Origin: DATNPH01 sp036703315
Lineage (GTDB): Bacteria; Cyanobacteriota; Cyanobacteriia; Cyanobacteriales; Coleofasciculaceae
Assembly (NCBI GenBank): GCA_036703315.1
Contig: DATNPH010000154.1
Location: forward strand, 1-32,223
DNA: 32,223 nt
Direction of reading: 5' to 3'
Shown: positions 15,935 to 24,731 of the stretch, in pieces
Numbering within the stretch: the stretch's first letter is position 1
Layout: every line of letters begins with the position of its first letter
Made by a program: the position numbers and the translations under genes
The notes under the pieces: model-generated
Database searches by the model: none
Told to the model about the DNA's origin: nothing
What the model saw: only the letters and a program-made list of their open reading frames with translations

Positions 15935-16798
15935 ATGAGCTTAACCAGCCCTGTTCTAGACCGACCCGTTTTCGAGAACCTTCCACACATTCAGGCAGCG
16001 CTCAATTACCTGATTCCGATGGCAGAGAAGCCTGTCTACTACACATACGAACCGCCGCTAGGTGTTCCACGGCAGAACGCGGTCTATCAGGCGTATAAGC
16101 TCGCAATCCGTAATGCTCGTGCGATCGCACCAGACTTATCCTTGGATCGGGAAGGTTTCGCGCTGGCTGTGCATCAAAGCGCTGTCCGCAACTTTTACGA
16201 CGACGACGAAGTTCGCCGCGTCTACTACCCTGAAGCCGAGCAACTGCTGGCTGATGTGACAGGCGCGTTTAAGGTGATAGTGTTCGATCACAACGTCCGT
16301 AATGCCCAGCGTGCAAAGCAGGGTGAGAACGGTGCAAAGGAGCCAGTACAGCGCGTACATAATGACTTTACCGCCAAGTCCGGCTATAGTCGTGCCCACA
16401 CCGAATTGGCGGTACGCGGGATAGATAACCTCGATGAGCTTCTGCGGCATCGGTTTAGCGTCGTCAACGTCTGGCGACCCATTGCCGAACCAGTTCTGGA
16501 ATCCCCGTTGGCAGTGTGCGATGCCCAGAGTATTGCGCCAATAGACCTTGTAGCCAGCGATCTTGTATACCGCGATCGCGTCGGCGAAACCTACGGAATT
16601 ACCTACAACCCGGCGCACCAATGGTTCTACTTTCCGCAAATGCAACGGAACGAAGCACTGCTCATCAAGTGCTTTGATTCTGCGGAAGACGGACGGGCAC
16701 GGTTTGCCGCCCATACCGCGTTCGATGACCCGACGAGTCCGCCAGATGCTCCGCCACGAGAGAGCATCGAGTTGCGGACGCTAGTCTTTTATAGCTAG
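15935..16798 (+). CDS. CmcJ/NvfI (AsaB-like) family oxygenase
   Basis: 287 residues from ATG at 15935 with AAGG 9 bases upstream. It contains YTYEPPLGVPRQNAVY, VIVFDHNVRN, VHNDFTAKSGYSRA, VVNVWRPIAEPVLESPLAVC, LYRDRVGETYGITYNPAHQW in pattern, and FAAHTAFDDP near the end. VHND gives an HxD and AAH the distal His, with ESIELR the Arg: a Fe(II)/2-oxoglutarate-dependent oxygenase facial triad as expected for the CmcJ-like family, which includes cephamycin CmcJ and fungal AsaB/NvfI. Family members hydroxylate or desaturate small molecules, so it may take part in breakdown or synthesis of a secondary compound. Substrate unknown. Confidence 0.8.
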   Translation: MSLTSPVLDRPVFENLPHIQAALNYLIPMAEKPVYYTYEPPLGVPRQNAVYQAYKLAIRNARAIAPDLSLDREGFALAVHQSAVRNFYDDDEVRRVYYPEAEQLLADVTGAFKVIVFDHNVRNAQRAKQGENGAKEPVQRVHNDFTAKSGYSRAHTELAVRGIDNLDELLRHRFSVVNVWRPIAEPVLESPLAVCDAQSIAPIDLVASDLVYRDRVGETYGITYNPAHQWFYFPQMQRNEALLIKCFDSAEDGRARFAAHTAFDDPTSPPDAPPRESIELRTLVFYS

Positions 16799-16823
16799 CT
16801 GTCCTGCATGATTCGTGAAGGTG

Positions 16824-16856
16824 AGATCCCCGACTTCTTCAAGAAGTCGGGGATCT
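16824..16856. terminator. Bidirectional terminator between converging genes
   Basis: A 16-base perfect inverted repeat (AGATCCCCGACTTCTT, then one base, then its complement) 26 bases after the oxygenase stop and 38 bases past the sbpA stop. It fits a shared terminator. Similar long CCCCGACTTCTT hairpins are common between cyanobacterial genes. Confidence 0.7.
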
Positions 16857-16893
16857 AAAGCGCTGGCATCTCACAACATCACTCGCTGATAGA

Positions 16894-18036
16894 CTATCGC
16901 AAGTGTTTAGCGCCCAGATTAGCCTGAATACGATCAAATACTCCGCCATTCTTAAAAAACTTTTCTTGAACGGCATTCCATCCCCCAAATGCTTTAACTG
17001 TAAACACTTTATTGACGGGAGGAAACTTCTCGGAGAACTCTTGAGTGATCGCTGGATCTAACGGTCGAAATCCCACTTTGGCAAACGCCCGCTGTGCCTC
17101 AGGAGTATAGAGAAATTTAACAAATGCTTCTGCTACTTCGCGAGTGCCTCTGCGATCGACATACTTGTCAACCACTGCGATCGCGTTGTCGATCAAAATA
17201 TTGACGCTGGGAATAATCACAACGGCATCTTTTGCCAAACCTTCTTGGGCAGCCAAAATCAGCTCGTTTTCATAGTTAATCAGCACGTCCCCTTGATTTT
17301 GCCGCAAAAACAAATCTGTCGCTTCACGGGCATCTTTGGCTAATACCTGAACATTCTGGAAAACCTTGGTAACAAAGTCCAAAGCCTGTGCTTCAGTTCC
17401 TCCAGTTTGCGTGACTGAACCCCAGAACGCCAGGAAATTCCATCGGGCAATCCCTGATGTTTTCGGATCGGCTGTGATTGCAGAAACTCCTGGCTTGGCT
17501 AAATCAGACCAAGTAGCAATATGTTTGGGATTCCCGGCACGGGTAACGATCGCTGCCACGGTGCGCGTCACAATGCCGTTATTCGGTACTCGCTTCTCCC
17601 ATCCCGGCTGAATTAACCCAGCTTGCTGAATCCGGTTCGTATCCAGTGCCAAAGCCAGATGTACAACATCCGTGGGGAGTCCATTAATAACAGCACGAGT
17701 TTGGGTACTAGAGCCAGCAAAACTATGCCGGAACCTCACCTCCTGGTTATGCTCTCGCTGCCATTTCTCTTGAAATTGAGGAATTATTTCTGCATAAGCG
17801 GCGCGGGTCACGGCAAAGGATACTAGACTCAGCTCGACAGGTTTATGCTGTTGGTGAGTCAGTTGGGGTTGGGTAACAGGAGAGGCTATGGGTGAAGCAG
17901 TGTCTCTCGTACAGGCGGGGATGAGAATACAAAGACTGAAACTGGTAACGAACAGCAGTGCAAACGTTTGATTTCGCGATCGCCTTAAAAATTGAACAAA
18001 GAAAGGCAGAAGGCAGAGGGCAGACGGCACTTTCAT
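16894..18036 (-). CDS. sbpA: Sulfate ABC transporter substrate-binding lipoprotein
   Basis: 380 residues from ATG at 18036; an in-frame ATG at 18072 adds 12. Neither has a clear ribosome binding site. A lipobox ends the signal (SFSLCILIPAC). The mature protein has the sulfate-binding protein pattern: LSLVSFAVTRAAYAEIIPQF, FAGSSTQTRAVINGLPTDVV, ALALDTNRI, NNGIVTRTVAAIVTRAGNPK, ITADPKTSGIARWNFLAFWG, QGDVLINYENE. It binds sulfate or thiosulfate for the CysTWA permease. No permease genes are nearby, although cyanobacteria often cluster sbpA with cysTWA. Part of the N-terminus (VPSALCLLPFF) is encoded by a dispersed short repeat. Confidence 0.88.
   Translation of the reverse strand: MKVPSALCLLPFFVQFLRRSRNQTFALLFVTSFSLCILIPACTRDTASPIASPVTQPQLTHQQHKPVELSLVSFAVTRAAYAEIIPQFQEKWQREHNQEVRFRHSFAGSSTQTRAVINGLPTDVVHLALALDTNRIQQAGLIQPGWEKRVPNNGIVTRTVAAIVTRAGNPKHIATWSDLAKPGVSAITADPKTSGIARWNFLAFWGSVTQTGGTEAQALDFVTKVFQNVQVLAKDAREATDLFLRQNQGDVLINYENELILAAQEGLAKDAVVIIPSVNILIDNAIAVVDKYVDRRGTREVAEAFVKFLYTPEAQRAFAKVGFRPLDPAITQEFSEKFPPVNKVFTVKAFGGWNAVQEKFFKNGGVFDRIQANLGAKHLR
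18004..18027 (-). repeat. Short tandem repeat inside the start of sbpA
   Basis: GGCAGAAGGCAGAGGGCAGA, continuing CGGC. The same 7-base family found in four intergenic sites here falls inside the sbpA reading frame and is translated as part of the signal region. Confidence 0.7.
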
Positions 18037-18402
18037 CCATAGCTTTGATTGTTGTAGCTGACGATACGGCATAGCCAGAGCAATTCATTAGTAATGCTTA
18101 AATTTGAGTCAGAACCCCGGTAAACCGATTGATATAGTGTATATTATTTCTACTAAACGATTCTGAATCTTGGCAAAGCCTGTACCTAGAACATGGATTC
18201 AGTTGTGATTGCCTTCTCCTTACGGAGACGCTCAAAGAGCGATCGCAGATTCTGTTTACCAGGGCGCATCATTCATCGATTCACAAATGACCCAACCCCA
18301 GCGCTATAGGTTGCGCCGCTTAGTCCGTACTTATGGCATCATTTCACCCTCTAAATCGCGGTAGCAGTTGGTGTTTCGGGCTTCTTGGTTGCAGAAAGGA
18401 AA
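18037..18402. promoter_or_regulatory. Divergent promoter region between sbpA and the kinase remnant
   Basis: GTGTATATTATTT (18137-18149) is close to the GTATTATTT elements upstream of ssuA and of the SDR/GST pair. A HIP1 site lies at 18239. I see no gene. The start of the kinase has AAAGGA before ATG codons at 18403 and 18412. Confidence 0.35.
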
Positions 18403-19974
18403 ATGGACGGCATGGTACTGTTCAAAGCCAAATTCATCCCCAAACCCAAAGGCTCGATTACCCGTGCAACGTTGCTGAAGATGGCAGTGAGAATTGCTCT
18501 GGTAATCATCGGCTCTACAGGTTTGAGCTACCTACATTTGATGTCGATTCTGGAAAACCAGACGCTCAGACAGCTAGAAAAATATATTGTTGAACGGGGA
18601 CAACGGGAAAGCAGTATTTTTAGCTTGGCTCAAGACAACCATGCCTTGTTGGATCAGGAACTAAGGCGCAGATTAGATGAAGCGAAAGATCGTGACCCTC
18701 AAGCAGAATTTGATCGCCTATTTGTGCGATCGCCAGATGGTGCAATCCGCAATCGACCAGAAGGCTTTGACCGCAGCCATCAGCCAGGGGTCTACATTGG
18801 TAAAGACTTGAAACTCAACCCAGAAATTCGCCGCCGCATCCTTACTTTTTATGACCTAGTGATGTCCTACGGTCTGTCCTGGCGTAGCCGTTTTCAGAAC
18901 ACCTATATCAATATGCCTGAAAACGTTGTCGTCATGTACTGGCCCGAAGTCCCTTGGGCGGAGAATGCCACAGGCGACCTTTACATTCCTGACGAAGAAT
19001 ATTTCTGGATTGCTGACCAGAAGCATAATCCAGCTCGTAAAACCGTTTGTACTGGACTCTACTACGATAAAGTAGCGAGAAACTGGATTGTTTCCTGCGA
19101 AACTCCCGTTGATATCGTAGGCAAACAAATTGCCACTTTAGGGCATGATATTGTGCTGAACGAACTGCTAGATCGAACCCTGCAAGACCGTTTGGCAGGG
19201 ACTTATAACATCATCTTTCGAGCAGACGGTCGCTTAATTGCCCATCCAGACAAGATGGCTCAAATCAAGGACAAGAACGGCAAATTTGACATCCTCCAGT
19301 CTGGAGATGCCCATCTGACTCGAATTTTTCAGCTGGTGAAAAACCTGAAGCCTGAACAGGTTGTTGTGGAAAATACCAAGGATAAAGAGTATTTAGCTGT
19401 TGCCAAACTTAACGAACCCGACTGGTATTTTGTCACCGTTTTTCCCAAGTCAATTTTGGCAGGTTTAGCCTTCGAGAATGTCCGATTCGTTCTGATTTTA
19501 GGTGGCATCTCGCTGCTAATTGAAATCGTGGTGCTGTTCTTCGTCTTGCGTCGGCAGGTTGCTACTCCTCTCAACGAATTGATGGTTGCTACAGAGCAAA
19601 TTGCGGCTGGGGATTTTAATATTCACCTGGATACAACACGACAGGATGAACTAGGGCGACTGGCGCATTCGTTCAACGCGATGGCAAATGAAGTCTATGC
19701 TCGTGAGGCAAGACTCAAACAAGCTCAAGAAGCCTTGCAAAGAACGGACAAACTGAAGGATGAATTTTTAGCCAATACCTCTCATGAACTGCGTACACCG
19801 TTGCATGGAATTATTGGTATTACAGAATCCCTAATCGAAGGAGCGACGGGTAAACTCTCTCCCGCCACAGTTTCTAATCTGGTGATGATTGTCACCAGTG
19901 GGCGGCGGTTGGCTAACTTGGTCAACGATATTCTAGATTTTTCTAAACTCAGACATGATAGGCTCCAACTGTAA
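18403..19974 (+). pseudogene. Sensor histidine kinase, N-terminal part cut by a nonsense codon
   Basis: Order: a membrane helix (ATLLKMAVRIALVIIGSTGL), a large extracellular sensor domain of the double-CACHE type (VIYIG..., WIVSCETPVDIVGKQIATLG, IIFRADGRLIAHPDKMAQIK), a second helix (FVLILGGISLLIEIVVLFFV), a HAMP linker (VATPLNELMVATEQIAAGDF) and a HisKA domain with the phospho-acceptor His in NTSHELRTPLHGIIGI. It stops at TAA 19972 after RHDRLQL. The next codons in frame (LKPVALREIAEVVLTLSKPL) are the normal continuation, so a CAA Gln codon probably became TAA. Without the ATPase domain it cannot phosphorylate. ATG 18412 has the better-spaced ribosome binding site. Ligand unknown. Confidence 0.8.
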
Positions 19975-20607
19975 TTGAAACCAGTAGCACTCAGAGAAAT
20001 TGCGGAAGTTGTCCTCACCCTTAGTAAGCCCCTTGTTGATCAAAAGAAGTTGCAGCTTATTAATGCCATTTCCTCAGATTTACCCTTAGTCAGTGCTGAT
20101 GAAAATCGTTTACAGCAAATCTTCCAAAATCTAAATTGACAGTACTTTAATCATCTTGAAGCACCGTCTGAAAGCCAACAAGCAGCGTCCTGAAATTAGG
20201 ATTATCAAAGAGTATGGCGATTTACCCTTGGTAAACTGCTATCCGGAACAGCTTAATCAGGTATTTCTGAATCTTCTTGCCAATGCGATTGATGCTCTCG
20301 ATGAGTCTATTCAGAGTCAGTCCTATCAGGCGATCGCGACTAATCCCAAACAGATTATTATCCGCACAGAAGTTTCCCAAGATACCAATGGGTGAGCGTC
20401 CGAATTAAGGATAATGGTGTAGGCATGAGCGAAGATGTCAAGCAAAGGGTATTTGACTATCTGTTTACGACTAAACCTGTGGGGAAAGGCACTGGGCTGG
20501 GTTTATCGATTAGTCGTCAAATTGTGGTGGAAAAACATGGTGGCAAAGTAAACTGTATTTCCTCTCTAGCAGAAGGCTCGGAATTCGCGATCGCAATTCC
20601 CATCTAG
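19975..20607 (+). pseudogene. Histidine kinase debris: rest of HisKA, then a foreign ATPase domain with a frameshift
   Basis: After the nonsense codon the same frame reads LKPVALREIAEVVLTLSKPL, VDQKKLQLINAIS and ends NRLQQIFQNLN* near 20139. A new frame then begins IDSTLIILKHRLKANKQRPE, typical of a different kinase subfamily, and continues to YPEQLNQVFLNLLANAIDAL (N box). It stops at 20393-20395 and resumes one frame over as VSVRIKDNGVGM (G1), FTTKPVGKGTGLGLSISRQI (G2) to AIPI*. So a deletion fused two kinases and a one-base frameshift followed. Dead gene. Confidence 0.75.
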
Positions 20608-21015
20608 TGCAGAAGGCAAGAGGCAGAGGGCAGAAGGAAGAAAGCTTGTACAGTAAGTTTTTTAACCTTTTTCTACTGGATGCTTATTTCCGCCACGCTG
20701 CACTAGGCAATTACTCAATGCGGCTCCCTTGCCGTCGGAGAGTTCACCTACCCAACACCCCGACGACGAATCGTATTTTGATCAATTAATGTTGTTGTTA
20801 CAGTCATAGCCAATTTTTTAAAGATTCGGGATTGAGAAAAGATGTTTTGATTCAAGAGATGATAGTCGTCTCTTTTCCCAAAGCTTTTTCTTTCAGATGT
20901 GGGGCTTTAAATCCACGCAAGACAGTTCTTTTTCCCTTCTGCCCTCTGCCTCCTGCCCTCTACCTTTCTTTGTAATCCGTTGGGTGAACTATTGCGATCG
21001 CAGATTTTTCAGAAG
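20608..21015. repeat. Intergenic region with two short tandem repeat arrays
   Basis: 408 bases between converging genes. Arrays of the GGCAGAG family lie at 20609-20640 (plus sense) and 20934-20964 (as CTTCTGCCCTCTGCC), in opposite orientation and thus able to pair. Nothing gene-like otherwise. TGTACAGTAAG at 20648 looks like a CAST terminus but has no binding-site repeats around it. Confidence 0.6.
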
Positions 21016-22092
21016 CTATTTTTTAGCTAGCACCTCCTGAGGAGTAATTTTGGCGTACTCTTCAGGAGTCAAAAAGCCGTCTCTAACATTTACCTTCTTC
21101 GGCAAAAGTCCTAAGCTATACCATAAGTCTGCCACTTCTTGTTGCTTGTTAATGGTTTTCTCGGTAATCGGTAGCAGCCCCCAATCATACTTGTCATACA
21201 TTTTCTCAAGCGTATGGACATCAATGCCAAGACTAGGAGACAACAACTCTACCATTTCTCTACGATGATTTTTAGACCAGATTTCCGCTTTTTCTAGTTC
21301 CTCCATAAATACTTTGATGACATCAGGATGTTCATTAAAAAACTGCAGTGTGGTTGAGTAAAAGTTAGCCGTATCTCTCAACTCACTACCATCGACCAGA
21401 ACGCGACCTAATTTTTTCTGTTCCGCCCTAGTTACGAAGGGTTCCCAAATAAACCAGGCATCCACTTTTCCTTGACTAAACGCTACACTGGCGTCCGCTG
21501 GTGGTAGATGAACTGACTTAACATCACTAAGTTTCAGCCCTTCTTTTTCTAGTGCTTTTACTAAAAGGTAGTGACCGATAGATGCTTTTTGAAAAGCAAC
21601 TGTTTTACCCTTCAAGTCAGCAACACTTTTGATCGGAGAGTTGGCAGGAACTAAAAGAGAAATTGCTTTGCCGTTTTTGGGTATAGTAGCCAGGTAGACA
21701 AGGGGCGTCCCCGCAGCTTGGGCAAAGACGGGAGGTGACTCTGCTGTGTGTGCGATGTCGAGTGCGCCTGCACTGAAGGCTTCTAGCTGTTGTGGTCCAG
21801 CCGCAAATTCAGGCCACTCAACCTTAAAACCCAAGGGTTCCAATCGTTTTTCCAAATTACCCTGCTTTTCTAAAACGGCTAGAGGAGTGAGTTGTTTGGA
21901 ACGAACAATACGAATGACTTGCTGTCCAGTGCTACTGGGGGAAGCTGCCTGCTGTTGAGGAGTGCTGGGTTGTTTGGTGCAACTCAATAAAGTTGTTGAT
22001 AGTACCAGGCAATAGGCGGCAAAAAACAGCAGGACACGACGAGTTATTCGCTGGCGCATCCAGGATTTAAACCTTTCTTTCAAAGCTTGCAT
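21016..22092 (-). CDS. ssuA: Second aliphatic sulfonate substrate-binding lipoprotein (SsuA-like)
   Basis: 358 residues; ATG at 22092, with another at 22059. Signal with lipobox LSTTLLSC. The mature domain follows the SsuA order: IRIVRSKQLTPLAVLEKQGN, LEAFSAGALDIAHTAESPPV, FAQAAGTPLVYLATIP, LKGKTVAFQKASIGHYLLVK, PPADASVAFSQGKVDAWFIW. It matches the first SsuA (7701) in most of these motifs but has different ligand-loop residues (AHTAESPP versus GGIGEVPP), so the preferred sulfonate may differ. Last gene of the minus-strand series with haloperoxidase, amidohydrolase, ferredoxin and flavoprotein. No permease or complete ATPase follows. Confidence 0.85.
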   Translation of the reverse strand: MQALKERFKSWMRQRITRRVLLFFAAYCLVLSTTLLSCTKQPSTPQQQAASPSSTGQQVIRIVRSKQLTPLAVLEKQGNLEKRLEPLGFKVEWPEFAAGPQQLEAFSAGALDIAHTAESPPVFAQAAGTPLVYLATIPKNGKAISLLVPANSPIKSVADLKGKTVAFQKASIGHYLLVKALEKEGLKLSDVKSVHLPPADASVAFSQGKVDAWFIWEPFVTRAEQKKLGRVLVDGSELRDTANFYSTTLQFFNEHPDVIKVFMEELEKAEIWSKNHRREMVELLSPSLGIDVHTLEKMYDKYDWGLLPITEKTINKQQEVADLWYSLGLLPKKVNVRDGFLTPEEYAKITPQEVLAKK

Positions 22093-22277
22093 GGGCTTGT
22101 TCTCTGCTTAAGGGGAATGGTGAATCGCTCAATGCCGCTGCGCGGAAGTCAAAAGTCAAAAGTTCTTGAGCGTAAGGTTTTCAATCGCCTTCAACTCCTG
22201 GCTTATTTCTGCCGCGTTGCGTTCAGTTTCGCTTAATACCAATTCACTAATTGCTTGTTACAGATACTTTTCTTGTT

Positions 22278-22305
22278 CCCCCCTTGATAAGGGGGGCTAG
22301 GGGGG
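22278..22305. repeat. CCCCCCTT/AAGGGGGG hairpin with an extra G-run
   Basis: Eight-base stem (22278-22285 with 22289-22296, loop GAT) followed by CTA and a second run of six G. This sequence is a widespread cyanobacterial intergenic repeat. The extra G-run allows alternative pairing. It lies between the haloperoxidase and SsuA genes, where the remaining 200 bases hold AGTCAAA heptamers (22147-22160) but no gene. Confidence 0.6.
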
Positions 22306-22379
22306 TAAGGGAAACTGAAGGTCGATGTGTAGCGTATTAAAAGTGAAATGGTATCAGTTTCACCTAAAAAAAGGAGGAG

Positions 22380-24218
22380 CTAAATCGTGACCTTCGTACC
22401 ATCAAATTTGGTGAAGGTGAAGCCATTAAAAGTTTCACGGAACGTCAGCTTTTCATCCCTGAGGATACTAATCGCGATCGCTTCGCCCAGTGCAAATGAT
22501 GCTGCCGCATCGGTGCGCCAGTGAATCCCAGCGCTATCGCGACCCAAACCGATGTTGGCTGCTAGTTTGTTTAACTCGCCCCCCACTGTTAGCGGTGGAC
22601 CTTGGTAGGGAATTAACTTGGTAGGATCTTTGGGATCGGGCACTACCGGATTCGGAATCACATAATTCTCGTCAAATAGCGCCTTTAAGATAGTGACGCT
22701 GGCACCCGCCGTCACCGAAGCACCTCCTGGGTAAGAGGAGTGGAACGGTGCCCCTTCGGGATAGGCTTGCGGTAAAAGATAGGATTTATTGGCGCTGAAG
22801 AAGCGATCGAGTGCTTCTGACTTGAAGACCTCAGGGTGAATCGGATAGTCTGTCTTATTGACTTTGTTGTTGTGTACCAACCCACCAAAAGCCTCAGCAC
22901 GCAGACGACGGTGGACATAGTACTTCTGCCAGTAAGCCGCTCGGATGGCGTGCGGACCAACCCAGCTAATTAGAGAGTGTGTATACCCCGGTCCAAACGT
23001 CCCAGAACCCCCTACCTGAGTCTTCGATTTGTTATAGGGATTGCTGGGATTGTAGGGTGCACCAACACCACCGCTCAGGGGATTATCTTTATTCGGTTTC
23101 GCGATTAGAATCGCGGCAGCATTAGTGTAGACCGGAGGTGGAGTGTGGGCAATCTCAGACTGGTCGCGACCATTAATAAAATAGCGACGGGTTGAGTCAA
23201 ACTTAATCTTTCTCCCAGACTCGCCACCATTTTGAACCAGTAGCCATTCCTCGTAGTTAGTTTGGAAACTGTTTTCTGGAGTCGCCAGAGGAGTCTGGTT
23301 CAGTTGATAATAACCGTGCGTTCCCAGAGGTACGGGCAGCAGCAGAAATTGGGAGACGTAAGGACCGACATCCACCCCTGGTAGGGTATGATAAGCCGTT
23401 TTTCCAGATGCATCAACGTAGATCGCACTGCCCCGAAACAGAACTTCGGGGGTAACTTGACCGTTCTGCTTGGGGCCTTTAAATGCTGACAACCGATTCA
23501 GCTCTTTAACGGCTGCTAGAATTAGCGGGTTCGTGGTGTCGTTACGAAACTCGCTAAAGGGTATATCTTGTAATAAAGATTGCCAAGCAAGTTCGATGAA
23601 TTCAGCCGCCTGTTCTGCACTGTCGAGGGTGGGTGGCACTGGAATTGCTAATTGGCTTGCATTTAGTCCAGTGAGACTAATCGCCAACGGAGTCAGGGGT
23701 TGGACAAGCTTGCGTTTGCCACCCAAGACGATCTTTTCATACTCGTTGGGATCGCCGGATTTCAGTGCATCAATGAAAGACTGATAGGCTTTCAAATCCA
23801 CTTCGCCTAAATTGTTGTGCGGCAATCCTCGCGTATCTGTGGCGATTTTGTTGGCGTACTTCGTCTCATCCCCATTGGTTGAATGAGAAGGAACGGCAGT
23901 TTGCCGACAAAAATCTGCGGCGGCAACCCGCACTTGATAGGCTTTTGGTGGAAATTCTTCACCCGCATACGCTGCAATTACCTGTGCGTTGGCAGCGCCT
24001 TCTCCAGATTTAGAGACAAGTGAGGAACCGAGAACACCTGTAACTGCACTGGCAGCAGTAAACAAACTGGCGTGACCGAGGAATGAGCGTCTGCCGATGT
24101 GACGGAACAACGAACGTCGGCTACTGACATTAGCTGTATTCTGAGTGCGATTCATTAGTTCGCTTTGTGCCAATGCATCATGTTGGGAATTTTGATGAGA
24201 ATTAGGATTGGATTGCAT
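22380..24218 (-). CDS. Vanadium-dependent haloperoxidase-like protein, Tat-exported, catalytic His not seen
   Basis: 612 residues. The Tat signal is in HIGRRSFLGHASLFTAAS, so the folded protein is exported. The core follows the cyanobacterial haloperoxidase pattern: AYWQKYYVHRRLRAEAFGG (vanadate Lys/Arg site), FHSSYPGGASVTAGASVTIL, and NIGLGRDSAGIHWRTDAAAS with the Arg and vanadate-linking His. In active relatives the middle motif is YP(S/A)GHA; here it is YPGGAS, so the catalytic His is replaced by Ala. The RP of the first motif is RA. The family oxidises halides with peroxide; this member may have lost that or act differently. It lies between amidohydrolase and SsuA genes on the same strand. 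Confidence 0.8.
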   Translation of the reverse strand: MQSNPNSHQNSQHDALAQSELMNRTQNTANVSSRRSLFRHIGRRSFLGHASLFTAASAVTGVLGSSLVSKSGEGAANAQVIAAYAGEEFPPKAYQVRVAAADFCRQTAVPSHSTNGDETKYANKIATDTRGLPHNNLGEVDLKAYQSFIDALKSGDPNEYEKIVLGGKRKLVQPLTPLAISLTGLNASQLAIPVPPTLDSAEQAAEFIELAWQSLLQDIPFSEFRNDTTNPLILAAVKELNRLSAFKGPKQNGQVTPEVLFRGSAIYVDASGKTAYHTLPGVDVGPYVSQFLLLPVPLGTHGYYQLNQTPLATPENSFQTNYEEWLLVQNGGESGRKIKFDSTRRYFINGRDQSEIAHTPPPVYTNAAAILIAKPNKDNPLSGGVGAPYNPSNPYNKSKTQVGGSGTFGPGYTHSLISWVGPHAIRAAYWQKYYVHRRLRAEAFGGLVHNNKVNKTDYPIHPEVFKSEALDRFFSANKSYLLPQAYPEGAPFHSSYPGGASVTAGASVTILKALFDENYVIPNPVVPDPKDPTKLIPYQGPPLTVGGELNKLAANIGLGRDSAGIHWRTDAAASFALGEAIAISILRDEKLTFRETFNGFTFTKFDGTKVTI

Positions 24219-24300
24219 ACGCTTTTCTCGATAGATAGGACGTAAAAAAGACGATTACCGCTGCTAGAACGTAATCAGAACTGGAAGGGATGCTTCTAAC

Positions 24301-24600
24301 AGTCAGAATAAAAAGTTTAGGAAAAAGGGTGGGCAATGCCCACCCAGCAGAGAGGATTTGAAAGAGTCAAAATCACAAAATTGAGGTGGGAAAGATTTAG
24401 GAATTGGGGTGAGACATGCCCACCCAAGCAAGACAAGCCGAAAATTGAATAGTCAGAATTCAGGGGGAAAAATTTAGGAAGTAGGGTGAGCAAGACCCAC
24501 CCTGAGTAAGGAGGAGGTTGAAATCTGAGAAGTCAGAAGGAAAAGTTTAGGAAGTAGGGTGAGTAGTACTCACCCCAAAGTCAATAGGAGATTGAAACTT
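24301..24600. repeat. Four tandem degenerate units, each with a GGGTG...CACCC hairpin
   Basis: Each unit of 66-85 bases has GTCAGAA or similar, a TTTAGGAA box and a 19-base hairpin. The hairpins lie at 24327-24345 (GGGTGGGCAATGCCCACCC), 24407-24425, 24484-24502 and 24557-24575 (GGGTGAGTAGTACTCACCC). Copies 1 and 4 are both perfect although two pairs differ (G-C to A-T and C-G to T-A), meaning paired changes. The motif is a known type of cyanobacterial dispersed repeat, here amplified in tandem. It fills the gap between amidohydrolase and haloperoxidase. Confidence 0.8.
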
Positions 24601-24611
24601 GAAAACTAAGT

Positions 24612-24642
24612 CATGAGTTATGAGTTATAAGTTATGAATTAA
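24612..24642. repeat. Heptamer tandem repeat (ATGAGTT / ATAAGTT)
   Basis: About four units of TATGAGT-like heptamers. A different heptamer family from the GGCAGAG arrays. Confidence 0.6.
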
Positions 24643-24731
24643 GACGAGTTAATTCATAGCTTTGCTCAGTTCAGAAAGAACAAAAGTATGGGGATTTAAC
24701 TCAAAACTAGACACTCAAAACTCTTAAGTAC

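Noticed and set aside
16136..16714. 192-aa minus-strand frame
   Set aside because: Antisense shadow of the CmcJ-like oxygenase gene, which has clear family motifs.
20648..20658. TGTACAGTAAG as a possible other end of the CAST
   Set aside because: No copies of the AATTAATTCTTTAAAACTG-type motif are nearby, so six matching bases mean little.
22278..22313. G-quadruplex in the G-run repeat
   Set aside because: The CCCCCCTT arm beside it makes a hairpin more likely, and the pattern is a common cyanobacterial repeat.
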